Below, piece after piece: positions 1-5,247 of a stretch of DNA of 7,924 nt (position 1 is its first letter; each line of letters starts with the position of its first letter). Origin of the DNA: Acidobacteriaceae bacterium (GTDB lineage: Bacteria; Acidobacteriota; Terriglobia; Terriglobales; Acidobacteriaceae); NCBI GenBank assembly GCA_030044455.1, contig JASHVU010000586.1, positions 1 to 7,924 on the forward strand, given 5' to 3'. Position numbers and translations under genes: made by a program. The notes beneath the pieces are model-generated. The model had not been told where the DNA came from, searched no databases, and worked only from the letters and a program-made list of their open reading frames with translations.

Positions 1-374
1 CGACTGGGGTTACAACGAAAACTGTGCGCCATTGGCGCTGAAGAGTAATTCTCGTTGAATGCCCAGCGGGCGACTGCTGCAACCATTCGCCGCGGCACCA
101 GTTCACTGATAAACGCTACTCCGCGCTTTTCGTTTCGCCGCACATAGAAGCGCAGGTTGACCTCAAGAAAGGAGCGATGAAACGGGACTGAGACGCCTTT
201 TACCCGAGTCTTGTTGAACTCAAAACCAATGAGGCTCACGTAGGTTCGGCCACCGAAACTGTCGAGTTGAGTGCCTGCAGGAACCAGCGGAAGCAGCAAA
301 GCCGGATCGACGGTGTAATTCAGCATGAGCAGGTTGATCCACTCTGCGGTGAGAAAAATTCTCTTCCGATCCAT
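1..374 (-). CDS. DUF2071 (YqjF-like) family protein, 3' part beyond window
   Basis: The reverse strand reads open from an ATG at 374 to the window edge, giving about 124 residues with no stop; the C-terminal half is missing. The sequence fits the DUF2071/YqjF family: an N-terminal 'FLTAEW' with 'MLNYTVDPALL' (residues 8-27), 'YVSLIGFEF' (45-53), then the hallmark 'PFHRSFLEVNLRFYVRR' (64-80) and 'GVAFISELVPRR' (85-96). The biochemical role of this family is not established; the fold is related to acetoacetate decarboxylase-like barrels. It begins 10 bases after the bufC stop on the same strand, so it is probably the fourth gene of the bufferin operon. GGGGAG lies only one base from the ATG, so initiation may depend on coupling; a GTG seven codons upstream (393-395), inside the bufC end, is an alternative start. 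Family call is firm; any role in metal handling is inference from position only. Confidence 0.82.
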   Translation of the reverse strand, partial: MDRKRIFLTAEWINLLMLNYTVDPALLLPLVPAGTQLDSFGGRTYVSLIGFEFNKTRVKGVSVPFHRSFLEVNLRFYVRRNEKRGVAFISELVPRRMVAAVARWAFNENYSSAPMAHSFRCNPS

Positions 375-384
375 GCTCCCCGGT

Positions 385-1263
385 TCAGGTTTCACGCGCG
401 CAGATCCATCCCAGTTCGGCCCAGCTTTTGAACCACTGCTGCAGCTTGGCTGCTCGCCTTGCCGCGGGAATGCGCGAATCGGCGAAGCCCGCTTCCATGG
501 CTTCGGCAAGCATCTTCCCCTCCTGGAGCGCAGTCAGCATCAGGAATGCCTCGCGCGGCAAGCGCAGGTAAAAGACTGAGAGCTCGACGCGATGCGCGGC
601 CAGCCAGGTGGGCTTGCGGCGGATGCGTGGCAGCTTCGCCGGGGGCTGCTCCTCTTCATCGGAACCCAGGCCTGCTTCGCTGGTTTGGCGTTTTTCGCGC
701 TGGTGCAAATCGAGCACAAGATTCTCTGCCGGGTAATTCAGCTCCATCAACTCGATGTGCGGTTGCAATGATAGTTGCGAAGAGCCGTCGAGCGCTGCAA
801 TCTCAGCGAGCGTGAGCGGCGCGCGCTGGGCCGAATCGAAGGCGACGACGAAGGCCCATTCGATTTTTGCGATATCGACTGCGAGCGAGTGACGGCGTCC
901 GGTTAACTCGGGATGCACTCGGAGCCACGCCGGCAGATGCGAGCCGAGATTGCGCATGGTGAAGGAGCGGCTGGGATGCTCGGTGAGGTACGCGACCGAG
1001 AGGGAAGCAAATTTGCGCGAGCCCAGCACGGCACGCAAGGCGACGAAGTCCTCGGCCAGTGCACTCAGTACGCGGTACCAATATTGCCGGTTGTAGATCT
1101 CAAGGCGTTCGAAGGCGTTGAGTCGGCTGTTGGGCGCGACAAACGACTCCGCAATTTCAGCCATGGAACGGCCGTCGGCGGCGCGTTCGCGCATGTTTTC
1201 GTCGCGCGTCAAAGGCTGCATGACGGCGGCGGCCATTTCGCGCTGGATGGATTCAAGGTTCAT
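385..1263 (-). CDS. bufC: DUF2063 / HvfC-BufC-like RiPP recognition partner protein
   Basis: This 292-residue protein matches the DUF2063 (HvfC/BufC) family. The N-terminal domain carries 'FERLEIYNRQYWYRVLSALAED' type sequence (about 51-72, aromatic-rich) and 'HPSRSFTMRNLGSHLPAWL' (96-114), which are typical. In studied bufferin and HvfABC systems the BufC protein partners the DUF692 enzyme and helps it bind the precursor leader. A charged, proline-rich linker at residues 188-218 (SDEEEQPPAK in its middle) separates the N-terminal domain from a C-terminal domain of about 75 residues. The ATG at 1263 is preceded by AAGGA about seven bases away, a good ribosome binding site. It follows bufB after 91 bases that hold a hairpin repeat, and it precedes the DUF2071 gene by 10 bases. 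The name is by family and operon position. Confidence 0.88.
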   Translation of the reverse strand: MNLESIQREMAAAVMQPLTRDENMRERAADGRSMAEIAESFVAPNSRLNAFERLEIYNRQYWYRVLSALAEDFVALRAVLGSRKFASLSVAYLTEHPSRSFTMRNLGSHLPAWLRVHPELTGRRHSLAVDIAKIEWAFVVAFDSAQRAPLTLAEIAALDGSSQLSLQPHIELMELNYPAENLVLDLHQREKRQTSEAGLGSDEEEQPPAKLPRIRRKPTWLAAHRVELSVFYLRLPREAFLMLTALQEGKMLAEAMEAGFADSRIPAARRAAKLQQWFKSWAELGWICARET

Positions 1264-1298
1264 AAAAGGTCCTTAGATAGAACGAACCTCATCGGTAT

Positions 1299-1324
1299 CC
1301 CATGTCCCAAAATCGGGGCATGGG
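1299..1324. repeat. Hairpin-forming intergenic repeat between bufB and bufC
   Basis: CCCATGTCCC (1299-1308), a six-base loop, and GGGGCATGGG (1315-1324) form a 10-bp stem with a single imperfect pair (T1305/G1318). It fills the centre of the 91-base bufB-bufC gap. In the mRNA sense (minus strand) the imperfect pair is C-A, so the stem is strong but not perfect. No U-run follows in the mRNA sense, so it is not a standard terminator; it may stabilise mRNA ends or lower bufC expression. It resembles dispersed CCCCATG.../...CATGGG elements I remember from acidobacterial genomes, which I cannot verify here. Confidence 0.65.
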
Positions 1325-1354
1325 GCACTCCTATAGAGTGGATGGTCAGGCAAT

Positions 1355-2221
1355 TCATGACGCGGCCTCAACCAATTCCTGAGCCGGCTGTTTACGACGC
1401 AAGTAGCGATTGGCCTTTAGGGCTTCGGCGTGCACCTCGTCAAAGCTGGGAATATGATCATCCCACTCGAGCAGCGTGGGGGTTGGCCCGCAGCGCTCTG
1501 TGGCGCGTGCATAGAGTTGCCAGACGGGATCGATCACGGGATGATCGTGGGTGTCGAGGATGTATTTCTCGTAGCGTGAATGGCCAGCGATATGAATCTG
1601 GGCCACGCGATGGGCCGGGACGGCATTCACATAATCCATGGGATTGAATTCGTGATTCATGGCGGAGACGTAAATGTTGTTGACGTCGAGCAGGATTCCA
1701 CAATCGGCGCGCTCTACTACTTCAGTCAGGAACTCCCACTCGGTCATCTGCGATGCGGTGAAGGCAGCATACGAACTCACGTTTTCGACGGCAACGGGAA
1801 TCTCGAGGAAATCCTGAACCATGCGCACGCGCTCGACAGTTCGTTCCACGGCTTCCCATGTGTAGGGCAACGGAAGTAGATCGTGGGTGTAGGTGCCGTC
1901 GACCGAGCCCCAGCAGAGGTGGTCGCTGAGCCAGGGTGTTTTCGTGCGTTGTACGAGTTGCTTGAGGCGGCGCAGATGCTCGGGGTCGGGCGCAGTCACG
2001 CTGCCAAAGTACATCGATACGCCGTGCTGCACCACGCGGTAGCGATCCATGATCTGGTCGAGCATGGCCAATGGGCGGCCGGCGTCGATCATGAAGTTTT
2101 CTGAGATGATTTCAAACCAGTCGACGACCGGCTTGCGCGAGAAGATGTGCTGGTAGTGCGGAATCCTCAAGCCGATTCCGACTGTGTGGTCTGCATACGC
2201 GTTGAATCGATTACCGGGCAT
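1355..2221 (-). CDS. bufB: DUF692 multinuclear non-heme iron oxidase (MNIO), BufB/HvfB-like
   Basis: A full-length DUF692 TIM-barrel enzyme of 288 residues. Members use two or three iron atoms and oxygen to convert precursor-peptide cysteines to modified groups (oxazolone-thioamide or thiooxazole in studied cases). Likely metal or active-site residues are visible: H66 in 'VVQHGVSM', D100-H101 in 'LSDHLCW', E146-N147 in 'VENVSSY', D179 and N181 in 'LLDVNN', N189-H190, H210 and H214 in 'HIAGH', D223-H225 in 'DTHDHPV', and E252 in 'LLEWDD'. The start of the barrel, 'GIGLR.PHY' and 'WFEIISENFM' (15-44), is canonical, so the ATG at 2221 is the only sensible start. No Shine-Dalgarno sequence precedes it; a 7-base tandem repeat takes that place. 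It lies 120 bases after bufA and is expected to act on the BufA peptide together with BufC in the cytoplasm. Confidence 0.95.
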   Translation of the reverse strand: MPGNRFNAYADHTVGIGLRIPHYQHIFSRKPVVDWFEIISENFMIDAGRPLAMLDQIMDRYRVVQHGVSMYFGSVTAPDPEHLRRLKQLVQRTKTPWLSDHLCWGSVDGTYTHDLLPLPYTWEAVERTVERVRMVQDFLEIPVAVENVSSYAAFTASQMTEWEFLTEVVERADCGILLDVNNIYVSAMNHEFNPMDYVNAVPAHRVAQIHIAGHSRYEKYILDTHDHPVIDPVWQLYARATERCGPTPTLLEWDDHIPSFDEVHAEALKANRYLRRKQPAQELVEAAS

Positions 2222-2224
2222 AAA

Positions 2225-2249
2225 TCAGGGGTCAGGGGTCAGGGGTCAG
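2225..2249. repeat. Short tandem repeat TCAGGGG x 3.6 in the bufB leader
   Basis: On the plus strand TCAGGGG occurs at 2225-2231, 2232-2238 and 2239-2245, followed by TCAG. On the bufB sense strand this is CCCCTGA repeated, ending three bases before the ATG, so the normal ribosome-binding-site position is filled by C-rich sequence. Copy number of such short repeats can change by slippage. An effect on bufB expression is inference. Confidence 0.85.
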
Positions 2250-2267
2250 CCGATCGAGAGGAATTTC

Positions 2268-2321
2268 GAGGGACCGGGATACGCGTTCGCCTCCGCTAAA
2301 AGGTTGCGGCTCCGATCCCTC
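2268..2321. other. Weak inverted repeat in the bufA-bufB gap
   Basis: GAGGGA at 2268-2273 pairs with TCCCTC at 2316-2321, with a 42-base interval, between the bufA stop and the bufB start. The arms are only six bases. It could be part of a larger mRNA fold that tunes bufB relative to bufA, but it may be chance. Confidence 0.2.
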
Positions 2322-2341
2322 TTGTAAGTGTGACGAGTTGA

Positions 2342-2644
2342 CTAAGCGAAGAGGGCCTTCGGCATCTTGGAGCCGTCGGTAGCGCAGCCGCCCTTGCCCT
2401 TGCAGGTATTCTTGCCTTTGCAGCCCTGGTCGCTCGACTTGCAGCCACCTTGTCCCTTGCAGTCGTTCTTGCCTTTACAGGAGTGCTTGGCAGGGGTGTC
2501 CTGGGAGCCGAAGTTGAGGCCGGCGTTAGTGAAGTGGGCTGAACCGTTCGAGGCAGAGTTTGCCGACTGAGCTGCAACCGTGGTGCCACCGGTCAGACCG
2601 GCTAGAGCTGCGGTCAAAAGCAGAGCATTCAGTTGATTCTTCAT
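2342..2644 (-). CDS. bufA: BufA-like exported bufferin (metallophore RiPP) precursor peptide
   Basis: A 100-residue small protein with a Sec-type signal peptide: K2 near the start, a hydrophobic stretch at 6-19, and a likely cleavage near 'TVAA|QS' (residues 22-26). A Ser/Asn-rich spacer (27-55) leads to a Cys/Lys/Gly-rich core. The six cysteines (56, 62, 68, 75, 81, 87) form two copies of CKGKN(D/T)CKG(Q/K)GGC at 56-68 and 75-87, with spacing 5-5-6-5-5. This layout, immediately upstream of DUF692 and DUF2063 genes, identifies it as a bufferin-type precursor (BufA, closest in style to the second, KGKN-containing class). Family members are modified on cysteines, exported to the periplasm and bind copper. 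GAGG at 2656-2659 lies 11 bases before the ATG. First gene of the operon; the stop is TAG at 2342. The exact modification and the metal are unknown here. Confidence 0.9.
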   Translation of the reverse strand: MKNQLNALLLTAALAGLTGGTTVAAQSANSASNGSAHFTNAGLNFGSQDTPAKHSCKGKNDCKGQGGCKSSDQGCKGKNTCKGKGGCATDGSKMPKALFA

Positions 2645-2672
2645 AGGAAATGTGACCTCGCTTGGGGGTTGG

Positions 2673-2690
2673 CGCGGAAGGGGTTCCGCG
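2673..2690. promoter_or_regulatory. Hairpin in the bufA 5' leader
   Basis: CGCGGAA (2673-2679), GGGG loop, TTCCGCG (2684-2690) make a perfect 7-bp stem with a four-base loop. It lies about 28 bases upstream of the bufA ATG and just upstream of its GAGG site, so it would sit in the bufA mRNA leader. It could protect the mRNA or affect translation. No known riboswitch is recognised. Confidence 0.4.
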
Positions 2691-2747
2691 GGTTGGAGTG
2701 CGCAGGGGGTAGGTTCGACCCATCCCGCAGAAGGGGTACGCTCCTAA

Positions 2748-2773
2748 GACAGCACGTCTGAAGGAATAGTTAC
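2748..2773 (-). promoter_or_regulatory. Possible ECF-type promoter for the bufABC operon
   Basis: Read on the minus strand, GTAACT (2773-2768) is followed after exactly 16 bases by TGTC (2751-2748). This has the shape of ECF sigma promoters (an AAC-containing -35 and a GTC-type -10) and resembles the GTAACC-N16-CGAA signal known for the Caulobacter SigF regulon, which includes bufferin operons; the -10 differs. It would give a leader of roughly 100 bases before the bufA ATG. An ECF sigma factor gene lies nearby (3646-4275). Found by eye in one copy only. Confidence 0.3.
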
Positions 2774-2921
2774 AGGGAAATAGGACGGTCGTAAATGAAT
2801 TTCTTCTGATTCGGCACAGGTATCGGAAACAATGAGATCCGCATTCCTTGATTTGCGACCGGCTGCTGGGTGCGCTACCCTGATTCAACCCGGGAGTCCT
2901 TCGCTGTCCGCTGCCGGATGC

Positions 2922-2927
2922 AGGAGG
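2922..2927 (+). promoter_or_regulatory. Ribosome binding site AGGAGG deciding a TTG start
   Basis: A full consensus AGGAGG lies four bases before TTG at 2932-2934. No ATG or GTG start in this frame has comparable support, so this site fixes the start of the small membrane protein gene. Confidence 0.6.
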
Positions 2928-2931
2928 TCGT

Positions 2932-3360
2932 TTGAAATCCACCAAGGGCTTGGAGATTGTGACCGGCGCAAGCGTGGTACTGGCCGTGCTGCAGAGTCTG
3001 TGCACGGCGGTAGTTACCATCAGCGGTGTGCGCGTGTTGATTGGCCTTGGCGCGCTGGCGGCGAGCAGCATCTCTGCTCCGATGCTTGCGTTTCACCAGG
3101 ACGCAATCCGCATTCCCATGCTGATTCTGGCCGTTGCCGGCTCGGTTGTGAATCTCGGAGTCCTGGCATGGATATGGCATCTCCGCTCCCGTCCCGAGGC
3201 GAAATGGCGCCGGAAAGAGATCGAGCCGAAGCAGCGGCGCTCTGAACGATTGCAGGTTGCGATGGCGTTGCTCACGCTGGCGCTGGTGGGAGTTGAAGTT
3301 TGGGCGCATGGAGTGGTGCACCGCAAGCCGCCGGCGCCACAAATCACGATTCAGAGCTGA
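2932..3360 (+). CDS. Small four-helix membrane protein of unknown function
   Basis: I do not recognise a family for this 142-residue protein. Four hydrophobic segments are visible, at about residues 10-31, 33-54, 60-84 and 107-127. A basic cytoplasmic-type loop rich in Arg and Lys (85-106, 'RRKEIEPKQRRSER') lies between helices three and four, which suggests both termini face the cytoplasm. Histidines H55, H83, H126 and H130 lie at or near helix ends. The start is TTG with a strong AGGAGG four bases upstream. It is divergent from bufA across 287 bases and converges with the anti-sigma gene (43 bases apart). The position between the bufferin operon and its possible sigma factor suggests an accessory role such as metal transport or sensing, but nothing in the sequence proves this. 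It is not a DoxX protein, the usual membrane partner in such operons. Opposite-strand frames here lack such ordered features. Confidence 0.72.
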   Translation: MKSTKGLEIVTGASVVLAVLQSLCTAVVTISGVRVLIGLGALAASSISAPMLAFHQDAIRIPMLILAVAGSVVNLGVLAWIWHLRSRPEAKWRRKEIEPKQRRSERLQVAMALLTLALVGVEVWAHGVVHRKPPAPQITIQS

Positions 3361-3403
3361 GCGGCCGGTGGGAGCTGCTGAGGCCGGAAACTGCCTGGAT
3401 AGA

Positions 3404-3649
3404 TCATGTCTCACGAGATTGCAGCTCTGCTTCCAGCCGCTCGTGAAGCCGGTGGCTGAAACCGGCAGGCAGCTCGAAGACCCGTCCGTCGGCCACCAGG
3501 ACGACGACATTTCGAGTCGAATCGAGTACCGCCGAGCAAATCTCGCAGGTTTCAAGATGCTTGTCGATATCAGCGCGCAGGGCCGCATCCACATCGCCAT
3601 CGATGTAGGCGGAGATGTGCTCCCATACGTGCTTGCAGTCAACTCTCAT
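3404..3649 (-). CDS. Zinc-binding (ZAS / zf-HC2) anti-sigma factor, soluble
   Basis: An 81-residue protein with the anti-sigma zinc-finger signature H31-x3-C35-x2-C38 ('KHLETCEIC') and an upstream C5/H7/H11 that can complete the site. This is the zf-HC2/ZAS domain that clamps ECF sigma factors. 'DCKHVWEHISAYIDGDVD' at 4-21 is typical of the domain's first helix. No membrane helix or extracytoplasmic domain follows, so it is expected to be cytoplasmic and to sense redox or metal state directly through its Cys/His site. The ATG at 3649-3647 overlaps the sigma TGA (ATGA), which implies translational coupling. A TTG three codons earlier (3658) is a possible alternative start. The partner is the adjacent sigma factor; the signal is unknown. 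Confidence 0.88.
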   Translation of the reverse strand: MRVDCKHVWEHISAYIDGDVDAALRADIDKHLETCEICSAVLDSTRNVVVLVADGRVFELPAGFSHRLHERLEAELQSRET

Positions 3650-4275
3650 CTTCCCCAACCCAACAATCCGCGTTTTGGTGCAAACGATTTCAATTTATGT
3701 GCCAGTTTACGCTGCAAAAGGGCCCGGGCGCGATGCAAGCGAACTTTGACTGACCCTTCTGTGATTCCCAGCGCGGCCGCGGACTGGCACACGTCCATTT
3801 CTTCGATGTCTCTCAGCAGCACCACGTTACGGTAAATGTCGGGCAGATTGTCAATGGCCTCCCGGATCAGTGCAGCCAGTTCCTGTTTTTCGAGCTCCTC
3901 AGCCGGTACTTCACGCCAGCTGGTCAGTACTGCGGGAGTAAAGTCGCCGGAATCACCATCGGTGAGAGCATCCAACGAGTCCTCGCGAAGCCGGTCGAGT
4001 TTACGCAGCCGACCCAGCCCTTCGTTGCGGGCGATGGAGAGCACCCACGTCTTGAACTGCGAGTCGCCGCGAAATAAGTTGAGGTTGCGGAAGACTTTGA
4101 TCGCAGTTTCCTGGGCAGCGTCTTCAGCATCGGCCTGGTTATGCAAAATGGAGAGCAACAAGAAGTAGATGGCGCGCTCGCAGGGGCGGATAAGTTCATG
4201 AAACAGATGCTTTTCGCCCGCCAGGATGCGGCGAATGCAGTCCGCTTCGAACTCAGGATTCGGGACCTTCGTCAT
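3646..4275 (-). CDS. ECF-family RNA polymerase sigma factor (RpoE-like)
   Basis: A 209-residue sigma-70 family protein with only regions 2 and 4. Region 2 covers about 24-94 and includes 'ADAEDAAQETAIKVFRNL' and 'FKTWVLSIARN' (74-84). An acidic linker follows (98-130), then region 4 at about 134-190 with 'LPDIYRNVVLLRDIEEM' and the helix-turn-helix 'AAALGITEGSVKVRLHRAR'. It directs RNA polymerase to stress promoters and is held inactive by an anti-sigma, here the overlapping downstream gene. I prefer the ATG at 4275 because the protein then starts 'MTKVPNPEFEADCIRRIL', a normal ECF beginning. A GTG at 4344 would add 23 residues with no domain content; neither start has a strong ribosome binding site. 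The bufABC operon is a candidate target; the sequence alone does not show autoregulation. Confidence 0.92.
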   Translation of the reverse strand: MTKVPNPEFEADCIRRILAGEKHLFHELIRPCERAIYFLLLSILHNQADAEDAAQETAIKVFRNLNLFRGDSQFKTWVLSIARNEGLGRLRKLDRLREDSLDALTDGDSGDFTPAVLTSWREVPAEELEKQELAALIREAIDNLPDIYRNVVLLRDIEEMDVCQSAAALGITEGSVKVRLHRARALLQRKLAHKLKSFAPKRGLLGWGR

Positions 4276-4418
4276 GCCTGCCGCCCATTGCCTCGAGATC
4301 AGGAAGCCCGTGGCAATTCCTCGGTATCGTGCCGCTGAGGACACTATAAACCCCAGCGTTAAGAGGGTATAAAGGCGGCAGTGGGGGGCACAAGTTTTTC
4401 AATTTCCAAAAACAATCG

Positions 4419-4449
4419 TTGCAGAAAAAATCAAAATGGGCTGTACAAT
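4419..4449 (+). promoter_or_regulatory. Possible sigma-70 promoter for the zinc-ribbon gene
   Basis: TTGCAG (4419-4424) and TACAAT (4444-4449) resemble -35 and -10 boxes with a 19-base spacer, longer than ideal, in an AT-rich patch. The -10 ends 33 bases before the ATG at 4483. Confidence 0.35.
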
Positions 4450-4482
4450 TGGCGCACAAGCACCACTTTCAGGGAGGCCCTT

Positions 4483-4806
4483 ATGGCCGGTGACATGCAG
4501 TTAACTTGCAGCGACTGTGGACAAGAATTCACGTTCACCGCTGCCGATCAGCAATTCTTTTCGGAGAGAGGGTTCTCGACCCCCAAACGCTGCAAGCCAT
4601 GCCGACAGGCCAAAAAAGCCGACGGAGGCGGGGGAGGGGGAGGGTACCGGTCAGCTTCAGCTCAGGGAACTCCTGTGATTTGTTCGAATTGTGGACAACC
4701 GACGACGGTGCCATTCGAGCCCCGCGGCGACCGCCCGGTTTACTGCCGCGACTGCTATGTAGCCCGCAAAGGCGGCGGAGGCGGCGGACGGAGCGCGGCA
4801 AGGTAG
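4483..4806 (+). CDS. Double zinc-ribbon protein with poly-glycine linkers
   Basis: A 107-residue protein with two zinc-binding modules. The first (about 6-45) has C9-x2-C12 and C37-x2-C40 around 'GQEFTFTAADQQFFSERGF', the signature of the probable zinc-ribbon family PF13451 (zf-trcl). The second (about 64-95) has C67-x2-C70 and C88-x2-C91 in 'CSNCGQ...YCRDCY', a common bacterial small zinc-ribbon. Seven glycines at 48-54 join them and six more lie near the C-terminus, coded by a G-rich low-complexity stretch. AGGGAGG at 4471-4477, five bases before the ATG, fixes the start; an earlier in-frame start at 4381 would add residues without domain content and lacks a site. The function of this family is unknown; nucleic-acid or ribosome binding is plausible. 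Its gene is divergent from the sigma factor. Confidence 0.88.
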   Translation: MAGDMQLTCSDCGQEFTFTAADQQFFSERGFSTPKRCKPCRQAKKADGGGGGGGYRSASAQGTPVICSNCGQPTTVPFEPRGDRPVYCRDCYVARKGGGGGGRSAAR

Positions 4807-5247
4807 TTAGTTTCAAAGCCCTGATGAGACAATTCGAGCGTTTGAATGAAGCGGCGCAATATTTTTGTGTCTGAACCGGAATCCACATTGCCGGGTTGAA
4901 ATTTGCATACCTCATTGCAGTTCAAGCGAGGCATTGCCTAGAGCGGTTCCTCAGTTGTGGAAGCCGTTTCCAGCCTCAGTGCCGGTGGATTTTTCCCTAA
5001 GAAAAATCCACTTAGCCATAGCGGCTTCGGGACACAGTAACTGAGGAACCGCTGTAGCTCCGCAACTTGAATCCGTTCGATTGCTCCACCCACACAGGAG
5101 CGGCATACCGATATACCGTGATCTACCGCACGGCCTGCGATCGCGCGCCCGCGCCAGAATCAACCTAACATCAGACGGCGCGGCTGTGTGCAGCAGGTTA
5201 TCGATGCGCGGCTACGGAATGACCGCTGATGGGCGAACGAGGACGCA
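4807..5247. other. Gene-free stretch between zinc-ribbon gene and osmC-like gene
   Basis: This 441-base region has no convincing gene on either strand. Its centre (4942-5053) is a nested palindrome described separately. The left flank (4807-4941) shows no clear terminator: no stem is followed by a T-run. The right flank (5054-5247) should hold the osmC-like promoter, but I see no strong -35/-10 pair. A minus-strand open frame across 4951-5163 mostly translates the palindrome and is judged spurious. Confidence 0.6.
4942..5053. repeat. 112-base nested palindrome, MITE- or REP-like element
   Basis: Three nested inverted repeats share one axis. The outer arms are a perfect 15-bp match (AGCGGTTCCTCAGTT at 4942-4956 and its complement at 5039-5053). 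The middle arms are 7 bp (GAAGCCG at 4960-4966, CGGCTTC at 5022-5028). The inner arms are a perfect 11 bp (GTGGATTTTTC at 4985-4995, GAAAAATCCAC at 5001-5011) with a five-base CCTAA loop. The element could fold as a long cruciform or RNA hairpin. TAG occurs on both sides (4939-4941 and 5055-5057), the right copy one base away from the arm, which may or may not be a target duplication. It has no coding capacity, so a non-autonomous mobile or dispersed repeat is the best reading; a structured RNA is the alternative. Confidence 0.75.

Noticed and set aside
913..1647. Plus-strand open frame of 244 codons across bufC start and bufB end
   Set aside because: It lies antisense to two conserved family proteins and runs through the hairpin repeat; no domain is visible.
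2225..2249. TCAGGGG repeats considered as a CRISPR array
   Set aside because: Units are seven bases, directly adjacent, with no spacers and no cas genes nearby.
2296..2589. Second minus-strand frame of 97 codons inside bufA
   Set aside because: Ser/Thr/Arg-rich shadow; the other frame has a signal peptide and ordered cysteines.
3361..3403. CGGCC/GGCCG pairing between convergent genes considered as a bidirectional terminator
   Set aside because: Only a 5-bp stem with a large loop and no T-run.
2875..3642. Long minus-strand open frame of 255 codons opposite the membrane protein gene and through the anti-sigma gene
   Set aside because: Composition is Arg/Ser/His-rich without domain features, and it overlaps two better supported genes (membrane topology with AGGAGG; HxxxCxxC anti-sigma).
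4535..4915. Minus-strand open frame opposite the zinc-ribbon gene
   Set aside because: It is the complement of the zinc-ribbon codons and has no features of its own.
4985..5011. Inner 11-bp hairpin considered as an intrinsic terminator
   Set aside because: AT-rich arms and no T-run after the stem on either strand.
4951..5163. Minus-strand frame of 70 codons over the palindrome
   Set aside because: Mostly translated repeat sequence; such frames are commonly mis-annotated as proteins.
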